Shown in pieces: positions 8,926-17,183 of a stretch of 64,000 nucleotides of DNA. A model generated the notes under the pieces. The model made no database searches. It was not told where the DNA came from and was given only the letters and a program-made list of their open reading frames with translations. The stretch's first letter is position 1, and the number at the start of each line of letters is the position of its first letter. The stretch comes from DATKFM01 sp046154965. Lineage in GTDB: Bacteria; Pseudomonadota; Alphaproteobacteria; Dongiales; Dongiaceae. The stretch lies in the NCBI GenBank assembly GCA_046154965.1, contig JBJXDY010000012.1, forward strand, positions 1 through 64,000, read 5' to 3'. The position numbers and the translations under genes are program-made.

Positions 8926-8957
8926 AAGGTCCTGGCCGCGCGGCCTATTCTCGGATC

Positions 8958-9650
8958 ATGCAGGGATACGGACAGTTCTGCCCGGTTGCCAAGGCGGCCG
9001 AAATCCTGACCGAGCGGTGGACGCCGCTGCTGCTGCGCGAATTCGTCCTCGGCAGCCATCGATTCAATGACTTGCATCGCGGCCTGCCGCTGATGTCGCG
9101 CTCGCTTCTGGCCCAGCGATTGCGCCGCCTGGAGGCCGCCGGGATCGTCGAACGCCGTACCGGAGCGGTCGGGCAGGGCGCGGAATACTTCCTCACGCCG
9201 GCCGGCGAGGAATTCGGCCCGGTGATCGAGGCCATGGGGCACTGGGGGCAGCGCTGGAGCCGGCGGTTCGATACCACCGATCTCGATCCGTCTCTTCTGG
9301 TCTGGGACATGCAGCGCAGTTTCAAGCGCGATCGGCTGCCGCGGCGCAAGTTCGTCATGGAGATGCAGTTCCGCGGCGTCCCGCGGCGCCATCGGGACCG
9401 CAGCCGCTGGTGGCTGATAATCGAACCGCAGCTTGTCGACGTCTGCATCAAGGACCCCGGCTTTGAGATCGAGCTGTTCGTCCAGGCGGATCTGGCGGCG
9501 ATGACCAAGGTCTGGCTGGGCGATCTGCGCCTGAACGATACGATGCGCGCCGGCGACATCGTCATCGAGGGCCAACCCCAGCTCACCCGGGAGTTTCCCG
9601 TCTGGCTCGGCCTCAGTAGCATGGCCAATGTTCCGCGGCCGGCCACGTAA
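8958..9650 (+). CDS. HxlR-family transcriptional regulator with C-terminal SCP2-like domain
   Basis: 230 residues. Residues about 1-100 are an HxlR winged helix: Cys8 in the conserved FCPVAKAAEIL start, ERWTPLLLRE, SRSLLAQRLRRLEAAGIVERR, and YxLTPAG. Residues about 125-225 look like a sterol-carrier-protein-2-like domain, found in a subset of HxlR proteins and possibly binding a hydrophobic ligand. Cys8 is the redox or electrophile-sensing cysteine in several relatives. The ribosome site is weak. Its position suggests control of the divergent flavoprotein gene and itself. Confidence 0.88.
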   Translation: MQGYGQFCPVAKAAEILTERWTPLLLREFVLGSHRFNDLHRGLPLMSRSLLAQRLRRLEAAGIVERRTGAVGQGAEYFLTPAGEEFGPVIEAMGHWGQRWSRRFDTTDLDPSLLVWDMQRSFKRDRLPRRKFVMEMQFRGVPRRHRDRSRWWLIIEPQLVDVCIKDPGFEIELFVQADLAAMTKVWLGDLRLNDTMRAGDIVIEGQPQLTREFPVWLGLSSMANVPRPAT

Positions 9651-9772
9651 GAGTCAGGCTCGCGGCGCAACCGCCAAAACTTCCTAGATCGGCCGGCGCC
9701 TTTGCCGATTCGCCGCGAACTCCGTAGCATGATGCCGGGGGAGTTCCCAGTCATCCACAGGGAGACCGGCGC

Positions 9773-10996
9773 ATGGCGCAGGCGCTATCGAATATCCGGG
9801 TGCTTGATCTGACGCGGGTGCTGGCCGGGCCCTGGTGCACCCAGGTGCTGGCCGATCTCGGCGCCGAGGTGATCAAGATCGAGCGGCCCGGTTCCGGCGA
9901 CGACACGCGCAGCTGGGGGCCGCCCTGGCTCAAGACAGCCGATGACGGCGAAGCGAAGGACTCGACTTATTTCGCCTCCGCCAACCGGGGCAAGAAGTCC
10001 GTGACGCTCAACATCGCCGCGCCGGAAGGGCAGGCGATCATCCGGGAAATCGCCGCGCAGTGCGACGTGCTGATCGAGAACTACAAGGCCGGCGATCTCA
10101 AGCGCTATGGCCTGGATTACGCCAGCCTGCAGGCACTGAACCCGCGGCTGATCTACTGCTCCATCACCGGCTACGGCCAGGACGGGCCCTATGCGGCAAA
10201 GCCCGGCTATGACTTCGTCTTCCAAGGCTTGGGCGGGCTGATGAGCATCACGGGAGAGCGCGACGATGTGCCGGGCGGCGGGCCGCAAAAGGTGGGCATC
10301 GCCGTCGGCGATGTGCTCGCGGGCATGTATGCCGCGGTGGCCGTCCTCGCGGCTGTCAATCACCGGGCGTCCAGCGGCCTGGGGCAGTACATCGACATGT
10401 CGCTGCTGGATTGTATGGTAGCGATGGGCGGCAACCAAGCCGTCGGCTATCTGACCACGGGCAAGCCGCCGCGGCGCTATGGCAACGAGCATCCGAGCAT
10501 CGTGCCCTATCAGACCTTCGCCACATCAGATGGCCATATCATCGTCGCCGCGGGCAACGACGCCCAGTGGCAGCGTTGCTGTACTGCGATCGGGCGCCAG
10601 GACCTCGGCGCCGACCCGCGCTATACCAAGATGAAAGGGCGCGTCACGCTGCGCGCGGACCTGATCCCCGAGCTGCGGCGGACGATGGCGACGCGCAGCA
10701 CCGCCGACTGGCTGCGGCTGCTGGAGGCGGCGGACGTGCCCTGCGGGCCGATCAACGATTACGCGCAAGTGTTCGAGGATCCCCAGGTGCGCCACCGGCG
10801 GCTCCGCCATGAGATGGTCCGCACCGACGGCCTGAAAGTCCCCCTGGTCGCCAGCCCGATCCGCATGAGCGCCACACCGGTCGAGTACCGCCAGGCGCCG
10901 CCGGTCCTGGGCGAACATACGGCGGCTATTCTCCGGGAATTGCTGGGCAAAGCCGACGTGGAGATCGCTGCGTTGAGGGCCGGCGGGATCACCTAA
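9773..10996 (+). CDS. family III CoA transferase (CaiB/BaiF)
   Basis: 407 residues, interlaced two-domain class III CoA transferase that moves CoA between carboxylic acids. It begins with the hallmark LSNIRVLDLTRVLAGPWCTQ. Asp147 in KPGYDFVFQ matches the aspartate that forms the covalent acyl intermediate in formyl-CoA transferase. GRGQYIDMS-type (GLGQYIDMSLLD) and C-terminal PCGPINDYAQVFEDPQV blocks are intact. AGGGAG-type ribosome site before the ATG. The substrate cannot be read from sequence. It follows the HxlR gene by 122 bp and may belong with the acyl-CoA dehydrogenase in one catabolic function. Confidence 0.9.
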   Translation: MAQALSNIRVLDLTRVLAGPWCTQVLADLGAEVIKIERPGSGDDTRSWGPPWLKTADDGEAKDSTYFASANRGKKSVTLNIAAPEGQAIIREIAAQCDVLIENYKAGDLKRYGLDYASLQALNPRLIYCSITGYGQDGPYAAKPGYDFVFQGLGGLMSITGERDDVPGGGPQKVGIAVGDVLAGMYAAVAVLAAVNHRASSGLGQYIDMSLLDCMVAMGGNQAVGYLTTGKPPRRYGNEHPSIVPYQTFATSDGHIIVAAGNDAQWQRCCTAIGRQDLGADPRYTKMKGRVTLRADLIPELRRTMATRSTADWLRLLEAADVPCGPINDYAQVFEDPQVRHRRLRHEMVRTDGLKVPLVASPIRMSATPVEYRQAPPVLGEHTAAILRELLGKADVEIAALRAGGIT

Positions 10997-11124
10997 TCGT
11001 TGTCAGCGTTTACGTCCCCTTAACCTAAAAACACTTAGAATCACCGGAGTTTTCGAGCGGATCGACCGGCCGGCGCCGCAGGGGCGGCGCGGCTCCGTTC
11101 CGCTTCCGCTGTTTCGGGTGCCCC

Positions 11125-12741
11125 GTGGATCAGGTTCCGATCGCCACTCCCTCACGCCGTCTGCGCCGGCAGATCTTCGCAGCCGTCGCGATTTCCGCGA
11201 TGACGGCGGCAGGCCTTGGCGCGCTGGCGGAGGCTGGCGGCGCCATGGCGGCCGCAATGCTCGGTATCCTGATCCTGCCGGCGGCGTATTTTCTGGCTGG
11301 CGTTATCGCGCGGCCGCTGGAGCGCGTGTGCGAAATCTCGGCATCGCTCGATCCGGCGCGGCCCGCGACCCTGGCGGCGCCGGAACTCGCGGCGCTGGCG
11401 CAGGCGAAAGGCGAGACCGGTGCTGCGGCGCGCAAACTGCTGCAACTGGCGGAAGCCCTGGCCGAACGCATGGCCGATGTTGCCACTCATACCGCAGCGG
11501 CAGCGCAGGCGGAATTGCGCCTGCGCGACGCCGTGGACAGCATCAGCGAAGGCTTCGTCATGTACGATGCCAACGAGAAGCATTTGCTGCATAACCGGCA
11601 CTACCAGGAGATCTATGGCCTCGATGTCGACGATGACGGCGAGATCGGCCTGACCATGGAGCAGATCTTGCGCCGCGACCTGGCGGCCGGCCGCTATGCC
11701 TATGCCGAAACCGGCGGCGATCCCGAGGCCTGGCTGCGCAAACGCCTGGCCCAGTTCCGCGAAGCGGCCGGCACCGTCGAATACAAACTCAAGAGCGGCC
11801 GCTGGGTGCGCGTCACCGACCGCCACACGCCGGCCGGCAATACCGTGGGTATCCGCACCGACATCACCGCCGAGAAGATGGCGGAGCTCCGGTTGCGCCA
11901 GGCGCTGGAGGAAGGCAGCCGGAAATCCGAGCGGCTGTCGGCGATATTCGACCAGGCCACCGAGGGCGTCACCGCCATCAAGGCGGAGACGGCTCAGTTG
12001 GCCGCCGGCGCGCAGGAGCTTTCGTCGCGCACCGAAGAGCAGGTGGCGAGCCTGCAGGAAATGGCCGCCGCCATCCGCCAGCTTTCGGTGACCCAGGGCC
12101 ACAGCGCCGAGCGCATGGACCAGGCCAAGCAGATCGTCGAAGCGGCCCGCAGCGCCGCCCAGAGCGGCAGCGCCGCCGCCGACAGCACCATTGTCGCCAT
12201 GCAGCGCATCGAGGAATCGGCGCAGCGCATCGGCGAGATCATCGGCCTGATCGAGGAGATCGCCTTCCAGACCAACCTGCTGGCGCTGAACGCCGCCGTC
12301 GAAGCCGCCCGCGCCGGCGATGCCGGCCGGGGCTTTGCCGTCGTGGCGACGGAAGTGCGGGCCTTGGCCCATCGGGCCGGCGCCGCGTCGAAGGAAGTCC
12401 GCGCGCTGATCGCCAACAGCGGCACACAGGTGGCCAGCGGCGTCGAGTTGGTGGGCAAGTCAGCGGCGACTCTGGGCATGATCGTCGCCTCGGTGCGCCG
12501 CGCGGCCGACATGATCGGCGAGATCGCCGGCTCCAGCCGCGAGCAATCGATCGGCGTGCGCGAGGTCGACGAAAGCGTGACCATGCTGGAAACGCTGACC
12601 CAGCGGAACGCCGAACTGGTGGAGGTCACCTCGACAGCAGTGGCCGCCGTGGACAGCCAGATCGAGACCTTGATGCGGGCGATCTCCGCGTCGGAACAAG
12701 AAGTTGAGAGCAGCGTTCCGGCGGACCGCAGCGCGGCTTGA
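11125..12741 (+). CDS. methyl-accepting chemotaxis protein with PAS domain
   Basis: 538 residues from a GTG start. Two closely spaced membrane segments (about 17-37 and 40-61) leave almost no periplasmic loop. They are followed by a PAS domain (about 130-250, ending TVGIRTDITAEKMAE) and a signalling coiled coil (about 265-510). The coiled coil has the CheA/CheW-binding hairpin tip IGLIEEIAFQTNLLALNAAVE near residue 380. No HAMP domain is evident and no C-terminal CheR tether is seen. The layout implies internal sensing, for example redox or a cytoplasmic ligand bound to PAS. No che genes are nearby. Confidence 0.93.
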   Translation: MDQVPIATPSRRLRRQIFAAVAISAMTAAGLGALAEAGGAMAAAMLGILILPAAYFLAGVIARPLERVCEISASLDPARPATLAAPELAALAQAKGETGAAARKLLQLAEALAERMADVATHTAAAAQAELRLRDAVDSISEGFVMYDANEKHLLHNRHYQEIYGLDVDDDGEIGLTMEQILRRDLAAGRYAYAETGGDPEAWLRKRLAQFREAAGTVEYKLKSGRWVRVTDRHTPAGNTVGIRTDITAEKMAELRLRQALEEGSRKSERLSAIFDQATEGVTAIKAETAQLAAGAQELSSRTEEQVASLQEMAAAIRQLSVTQGHSAERMDQAKQIVEAARSAAQSGSAAADSTIVAMQRIEESAQRIGEIIGLIEEIAFQTNLLALNAAVEAARAGDAGRGFAVVATEVRALAHRAGAASKEVRALIANSGTQVASGVELVGKSAATLGMIVASVRRAADMIGEIAGSSREQSIGVREVDESVTMLETLTQRNAELVEVTSTAVAAVDSQIETLMRAISASEQEVESSVPADRSAA

Positions 12742-12755
12742 CCGGGTATGCCATA

Positions 12756-12780
12756 ACACACTGATGTGTAACAATTTTTT
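12756..12780 (+). terminator. weak terminator after the chemoreceptor gene
   Basis: A 5-bp stem (ACACA at 12756-12760 with TGTGT at 12765-12769) with a CTGA loop is followed by AACAA and a run of six T at 12775-12780. The stem is short, so this is only a candidate. Confidence 0.35.
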
Positions 12781-12885
12781 GCCGCTCCGGTCCTAACCTA
12801 AGTTTAAGCCCTCTTCGCGATAATTGCCGCTGAACCGTTGATCGGACCCCGAGCGTTCCATCGCCGCCCGGCGGGTGAGGGCATT

Positions 12886-14730
12886 TTGACCGAAAAACCG
12901 TCGCCGTCATTGCCGACGATCGCGCCGCGCGAACAGACGAATCGCTGGCGCACGGCCTGGCATTGGCTGATGCGGCTGACCTTGCCCTCCGTGCTGCTGG
13001 CCGGCCTGGCGCTGGTCATCTGGGTTGCGGTGTTTATCAATGCTCTTCACGAGGGACTCGCCGGACAGAACACCAGCCAGCTGCTGGAAGCCGGCGGCAT
13101 CGTCGCCTCCCTCGTCATGGTCGTGTTCGTGCTGCAGCGGGAGCTCCGGCGCGGCCGCTGGGCGTTCAAGGAACTGAAGGCGGCGCAGGCCCGGTTGCAG
13201 GATATGACGGAGTCGTCATTCGACTGGGCGTGGGAAACCGACCCGGATTTGCGATACGCGTATATCAGCGGCCAAGTGACCGGCGCCAGCATATCCGAAC
13301 AGAACAGCTACATCGGCAAGACGCGCTTCGAAATCGCCGATCTCACCCACGATCCCGACGGCTGGAAGCGTCACGCCGATGACCTGGCGGCGCGCCGGCC
13401 GTTCCGCGATTTCGTCTTCCGGCAGCCGGGGACCGACGGCGGCGCCCGCTGGCGCAAGGTGTCGGGGAAGCCGTTCTACGATGCCGCCGGGCGCTTCTGC
13501 GGCTATCGCGGCACCGCCATCGACATCACCGCGCAGAAAGAGGCGGAGCAGGCGCTGTCGGCGGTCCGCGCGCAGCAGAAGGAGCGCGACCGCAGCCATC
13601 GCACGCTGATCGCCAACATCTCCGGCGCCGTCTATCGCATGAAGATGGATGCGGAATGGACCGACATCTTCATCAGCGACGCGGTGGAGAAGATCTGGGG
13701 CTACAGCGCGGCGGAATGCCTGGCCAAGACGGCGCCGCTGTTTGCCACGGCCATCCACCCCGACGACCGGGACATGGTCACGCAGGGGACGAAGGAGGCG
13801 ATCGAAAGGCGCGCGCCTTACGCTTTCGAGTATCGCATCCGCCACCGCGACGGCTCGACCCGCTGGGTCTCCGACCGCGGCCAGCCGATCTTCGACGAAA
13901 GCGGGCAGCTGCTCTATCTCGACGGCATCTTCTTCGACGTCACCGACCGCATGCGGGCCGAGGCCGAACTGAAGCGCGCGAAGGAGCTGGCTGAAGGCGC
14001 TAACCGCGCCAAGTCGGACTTCCTGGCGATGATGAGTCACGAGCTGCGCACGCCGCTCAACGCCATCATCGGCTTCTCGGAAATCGTCATAGGCGAGGTT
14101 TTCGGGCCGGTGGGCAACGACAAGTATCGCGGCTATCTCTCCGATATTCAGCGTAGCGGCAACCACCTGCTGGAGCTGATCAACGACATCCTCGATTTGT
14201 CGAAGGCCGAGGCCGGGCTGATGGAGATCAACGAAGAAGGCATGGATGTGGCGCAGGTGATCGCCACCACCATCGGCATGGTGCGGCTGCGCGCGGAAGA
14301 GGCCGATGTGCGGGTCGTGACCGAGGTGCCGGAAGGCCTGCCGGAAGTCATTGCCGACGAGCGCAAGATCCGTCAGTCGCTGCTCAACCTGGTGTCGAAT
14401 GCGGTCAAGTTCACGCCGCAGGGCGGCCAGGTGACGGTAAAGGCATTGATGGAAGGCGAACGCCTGCAGATCCGCATCGAAGATACGGGCATCGGCATCG
14501 CCGCCGCCGATATCCCCAAGGCCTTGTCGCCCTTCGGCCAGATCGACAGCGCCTTGAGCCGCCGCCACACCGGCACGGGTCTCGGCCTGCCGCTGACCAA
14601 GCGCCTTGTGGAAGCCCATGGCGCGCGCCTGGAAATCCAGAGCGAGATCGGCGTCGGCACGGTGGCGATCATCGAATTCCCGGCCTCAAGGCTGGCGCCG
14701 GTGCAACCCTATCTGCAGGCGTCAGCTTAG
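12886..14730 (+). CDS. membrane PAS sensor histidine kinase (PleC/DivJ-like architecture)
   Basis: About 614 residues. Two N-terminal membrane segments (after the MRLTLPS stretch and around LVMVVFVLQ) are followed by two PAS domains (about 105-225 and 235-360), a HisKA dimerisation domain with phospho-acceptor His385 in MMSHELRTPLN, and an ATPase domain. The latter has the N box NLVSNAVKFTPQGG, DTGIGIAAADI and TGTGLGLPLTKRLVEAHG. There is no receiver domain and no adjacent response regulator. I favour the TTG at 12886, with GAGGG just upstream, though a TTG at 12838 is also possible. The 3' end overlaps the convergent DUF2585 gene by 4 bp. Confidence 0.9.
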   Translation: MTEKPSPSLPTIAPREQTNRWRTAWHWLMRLTLPSVLLAGLALVIWVAVFINALHEGLAGQNTSQLLEAGGIVASLVMVVFVLQRELRRGRWAFKELKAAQARLQDMTESSFDWAWETDPDLRYAYISGQVTGASISEQNSYIGKTRFEIADLTHDPDGWKRHADDLAARRPFRDFVFRQPGTDGGARWRKVSGKPFYDAAGRFCGYRGTAIDITAQKEAEQALSAVRAQQKERDRSHRTLIANISGAVYRMKMDAEWTDIFISDAVEKIWGYSAAECLAKTAPLFATAIHPDDRDMVTQGTKEAIERRAPYAFEYRIRHRDGSTRWVSDRGQPIFDESGQLLYLDGIFFDVTDRMRAEAELKRAKELAEGANRAKSDFLAMMSHELRTPLNAIIGFSEIVIGEVFGPVGNDKYRGYLSDIQRSGNHLLELINDILDLSKAEAGLMEINEEGMDVAQVIATTIGMVRLRAEEADVRVVTEVPEGLPEVIADERKIRQSLLNLVSNAVKFTPQGGQVTVKALMEGERLQIRIEDTGIGIAAADIPKALSPFGQIDSALSRRHTGTGLGLPLTKRLVEAHGARLEIQSEIGVGTVAIIEFPASRLAPVQPYLQASA

Positions 14731-15302
14731 CCGCCAGACTGCCAGGCGAGGATGCTGTCCAGGGGATAGAGCAGCATCAGCACGTTCAGGGTCAGGTTGT
14801 CGCGGATCACCGCGGCGCTGAGAATTTCCAGGAACAGGCCAAACGCCACCGATGCCCAGGCCGGCAGGCGCCAGGCGAAGACGAATCCCAAGAGCATGAA
14901 CAGCACGTCGAAGACCGAATTGATCACGCTGTCGCCGCTATAGCCCAGCGCGATTGTCGCCTCGCGGTAGCGGTCGATGACCATCGGCGTGTTCTCCAGG
15001 ATTTCCCAGGCGCATTCCAGCAGGATCGCGCCGAGCACCCGCAGCCGCAGCGGCCTGCGCCGGAACAGCAGCCACATCAGCGCATAGAACAACAGGCCGT
15101 GGATGAAGTGCGACGGCGAGTACCAGTCGGAGAGCTGCTGGGAGTTCTCCGCGCTCATCACGTCGGCCTGCCACACCCGAACGAAACCGCAGGTGCAGAT
15201 CGCCGGCTGGCCGAACGCAAGCAGGGTCGCCGCCGACGTGGCGATGATGGCGAGGCTGATGAGGAGGCAGGCGCGGGGCGTCAGGCGCGGGGATATGGTC
15301 AT
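14727..15302 (-). CDS. DUF2585 (UPF0314) integral membrane protein
   Basis: 191 residues with about five hydrophobic segments. The central block WYSPSHFIHGLLFY, then ECAWEILENTPMVIDRYRE and GYSGDSVINSVFD, is characteristic of the DUF2585/UPF0314 family, which is largely confined to alphaproteobacteria. The conserved His, Glu and Asp residues inside membrane helices suggest an enzymatic or metal-binding role, but no function is established. It ends 4 bp inside the end of the convergent histidine kinase gene. Confidence 0.85.
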   Translation of the reverse strand: MTISPRLTPRACLLISLAIIATSAATLLAFGQPAICTCGFVRVWQADVMSAENSQQLSDWYSPSHFIHGLLFYALMWLLFRRRPLRLRVLGAILLECAWEILENTPMVIDRYREATIALGYSGDSVINSVFDVLFMLLGFVFAWRLPAWASVAFGLFLEILSAAVIRDNLTLNVLMLLYPLDSILAWQSGG

Positions 15303-15410
15303 AGTCTCTCGAACACGGATTCAGTCGCGAATCGTCACGCAGTCTTGCAGATCGAGACCGGCCGGTCGATGGGCCATGACGGCGACGGCGGAGGCAGCTA
15401 GAGTGACGCC

Positions 15411-15833
15411 ATGATTAGAATCAACAGCCGCATCGATCTCGACGAGAACGAGCTGGATTTCAGCTTCATCCGCGCGTCGGGACCCGGCGGGCAGAACGTC
15501 AACAAGGTGTCGTCGGCCGTGCGTCTGCGCTTCGACGTCAGGCATTCGCCGTCGCTGCCCGACGACGTGCGTCACCGGCTGATCCGCCTGGCGGGGCGGC
15601 GGGTTACCGATGCCGGCGAACTGATCATCACCGCCCAGATCCATCGCAGCCAGGAGCGCAACCGGCAGGAGGCCTTGGGGAAGCTGATCGACCTGATCCA
15701 GCGCGCCGCGGTGCCGCCGGTGCCGCGCCGTCCGACCCGGCCCACCGCAGGCTCGCGCGCACGCCGCCTCGAAAGCAAGAGCCGCCGCGCCGCGATCAAG
15801 AGATTGCGCGGGAAGGAATCCGGTCAAGACTAG
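15411..15833 (+). CDS. arfB: alternative ribosome-rescue factor ArfB (YaeJ)
   Basis: 140-residue peptidyl-tRNA hydrolase that rescues ribosomes stalled without a stop codon. The GGQ catalytic loop is in RASGPGGQNVNKVSS near residues 22-36. The basic C-terminal tail (RPTRPTAGSRARR ... KSRRAAIKRLRGK) is the segment that enters the empty mRNA channel in ArfB. The length and basic tail distinguish it from RF1/RF2. It is monocistronic in appearance. Confidence 0.93.
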   Translation: MIRINSRIDLDENELDFSFIRASGPGGQNVNKVSSAVRLRFDVRHSPSLPDDVRHRLIRLAGRRVTDAGELIITAQIHRSQERNRQEALGKLIDLIQRAAVPPVPRRPTRPTAGSRARRLESKSRRAAIKRLRGKESGQD

Positions 15834-15878
15834 AAATACAGTCCATATCAGTAAGTTAACATCTGTCTGCGGCATATA

Positions 15879-15916
15879 TGATGCGTTGATGATCTAACAT
15901 AGACATCAACGCATCA
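15879..15916. promoter_or_regulatory. perfect 13-bp inverted repeat upstream of vapBC: likely autoregulatory operator
   Basis: TGATGCGTTGATG at 15879-15891 and its exact complement at 15904-15916 are separated by 12 bases. It lies 20 bases before the vapB start in a locally AT-rich stretch (about 15834-15936). Type II antitoxins with ribbon-helix-helix folds bind palindromes here with the toxin as co-repressor, so autoregulation is inferred. Confidence 0.75.
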
Positions 15917-15936
15917 ACAGTGATATTTTTCAATCT

Positions 15937-16185
15937 ATGAGAACGACACTTAGCTTGGATGATGATGTGGCGGCGTTGCTGACGCGTGTGCGGAAGGCGC
16001 GGAAGACTGACTTAAAGACAGTCGTCAACGAAGCCTTGCGTCACGGATTGGCGGAAATGGCGGCGCCCAAGCCGCCACGGAAACCTTATCGCACGCCCAG
16101 CTGCGATGCCGGGGCCTTTTTGGCCGGCGACATCGATGATGTTTCGGAAGCCCTGGTGCGCGCCGAAGGCGAAGCGTTTCGGTAG
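15937..16185 (+). CDS. vapB: VapB-type ribbon-helix-helix antitoxin
   Basis: 82 residues beginning MRTTLSLDDDVAALLTRV, the beta strand and helix of a ribbon-helix-helix DNA-binding antitoxin (DUF2191-like). A variable tail (PYRTPSCDAGAFLAGDIDDVSEAL) would wrap the toxin. It sits 21 bp upstream of a PIN toxin and behind a perfect palindrome, the usual autoregulated antitoxin-toxin layout. The AT-rich leader suggests horizontal gain. Confidence 0.85.
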   Translation: MRTTLSLDDDVAALLTRVRKARKTDLKTVVNEALRHGLAEMAAPKPPRKPYRTPSCDAGAFLAGDIDDVSEALVRAEGEAFR

Positions 16186-16206
16186 ACAACTCGTCGGTGA
16201 ACTCTC

Positions 16207-16650
16207 GTGATCCTCATCGACGCCAATCTCCTCGTCTATGCACACATATCGACAACGCCGCAGCACGCGGGCGCGCGTGCCTGGCTCGATGGCAAGCTCA
16301 ACGGCGCCGCGCCTGTCGGTTTGCCGTGGCCGAGTCTTCTAACTTTCGTTCGTCTGGTTTCAAATCCGCGCATATTCGCAAACCCACCGACAATGCGGCA
16401 GGCATGGCGACAGGTCGAAGCGTGGCTCGATTGCGCGCCCGTTTGGATACCGCTGCCGACAGAACGTCACCGCGAAGAGTTGCAAGGGATCGTGATGGAG
16501 ACATCTATGTCCGCTAACCACGTTCCCGACGCGCATTTGGCGGCGCTGGCAAAGGAGCACGGGCTTACTCTTTGTTCGACGGATGGAGGCTTTGCGCGCT
16601 TCCCCGGCCTTCGCTGGGAAAATCCGCTGAGGGCGAGCACCAGGCCGTAA
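16207..16650 (+). CDS. vapC: VapC-type PIN-domain ribonuclease toxin
   Basis: 147 residues from a GTG start. PIN fold acidic residues are visible: Asp5 in LIDANLLVYA, Asp108 in HVPDAHLAALA and Asp126 in CSTDGGFARFPGL. The central SNPRIF block marks the common TTHA0281-like VapC subgroup. It is predicted to cut tRNA or rRNA when unneutralised. The stop of vapB lies 21 bp upstream, so the two genes form one unit. Confidence 0.87.
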   Translation: MILIDANLLVYAHISTTPQHAGARAWLDGKLNGAAPVGLPWPSLLTFVRLVSNPRIFANPPTMRQAWRQVEAWLDCAPVWIPLPTERHREELQGIVMETSMSANHVPDAHLAALAKEHGLTLCSTDGGFARFPGLRWENPLRASTRP

Positions 16651-16695
16651 GGCCCGCCGCCGTCGACGAGCCGGGCCCAGAACACCCAGTATATT

Positions 16696-16715
16696 ATTTC
16701 GATACTTCTCGAAAT
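16696..16715. promoter_or_regulatory. ArsR-type palindromic operator
   Basis: ATTTCGA at 16696-16702 and its exact complement TCGAAAT at 16709-16715 flank a 6-base centre. It touches the upstream edge of the -35 box of the arsR promoter. AT-rich palindromes of this form are typical ArsR/SmtB binding sites. Confidence 0.65.
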
Positions 16716-16719
16716 GTCG

Positions 16720-16748
16720 TTGACTCGGCCCGTCCGGCCGGGTTACAA
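16720..16748 (+). promoter_or_regulatory. sigma-70-type promoter of the ars-like operon
   Basis: TTGACT at 16720-16725 and TTACAA at 16743-16748 are separated by exactly 17 bp. Transcription would begin near 16755, about 30 bases before the arsR GTG start. This is one of the cleanest housekeeping promoters in the window. Confidence 0.65.
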
Positions 16749-16784
16749 AGGCAAACCCTTCGACAATACTGGAAGCATCGAATC

Positions 16785-17141
16785 GTGGCCAAGGACTGGG
16801 ACAAGCGGGAGTGGGCGGTGCGGGCGCTGGGTGCTCTCGCCCATGATTCCCGCCTGCAGGTGCACCGTCTGCTGGTGCGGGCCGGCGGCAAGGGCCTGAG
16901 CGCCGGCGCCATCGCCGAGCAGCTCGACATTCCCCCATCGTCGCTGTCGTTCCATCTCATGCATCTGCAGGCCGCCGACATGGTGCAGCAGCGGCGCGAG
17001 GGCCGGTCGCTGATCTATTCCGTGAATTTCGACTGCATGGACCAGCTGATGGAGTATCTGCAGGAGAATTGCTGCCAGGGCGTGCAATGGCGCCCGGCGG
17101 CGCCGCAGCCGGCGAAGCCGCGGCAGAAGATCCGCGCCTGA
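16785..17141 (+). CDS. arsR: ArsR-family metalloregulator
   Basis: About 118 residues. The ArsR winged helix runs from AVRALGALAHDSRLQVHRLL through LSAGAIAEQLDIPPSSLSFHLMHL to GRSLIYSV. A C-terminal cysteine pair, Cys96-Cys97 in YLQENCCQG, resembles the As(III) site of the Acidithiobacillus-type ArsR. Cys84 is also present. The frame is open upstream, but the GTG at 16785 follows the promoter and operator and gives the normal length. It heads an operon with a flavoprotein and an MFS transporter and should derepress it on binding arsenite. Confidence 0.88.
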   Translation: MAKDWDKREWAVRALGALAHDSRLQVHRLLVRAGGKGLSAGAIAEQLDIPPSSLSFHLMHLQAADMVQQRREGRSLIYSVNFDCMDQLMEYLQENCCQGVQWRPAAPQPAKPRQKIRA

Positions 17142-17183
17142 CGCGCCGACTGAATAGTGAATAGCGAACCGGGAGGACAGTTC

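Noticed and set aside
10997..11124. TTAACC half-site near 11021 as a CtrA promoter for the chemoreceptor
   Set aside because: Only one half-site is present and no paired TTAA occurs at the required distance.
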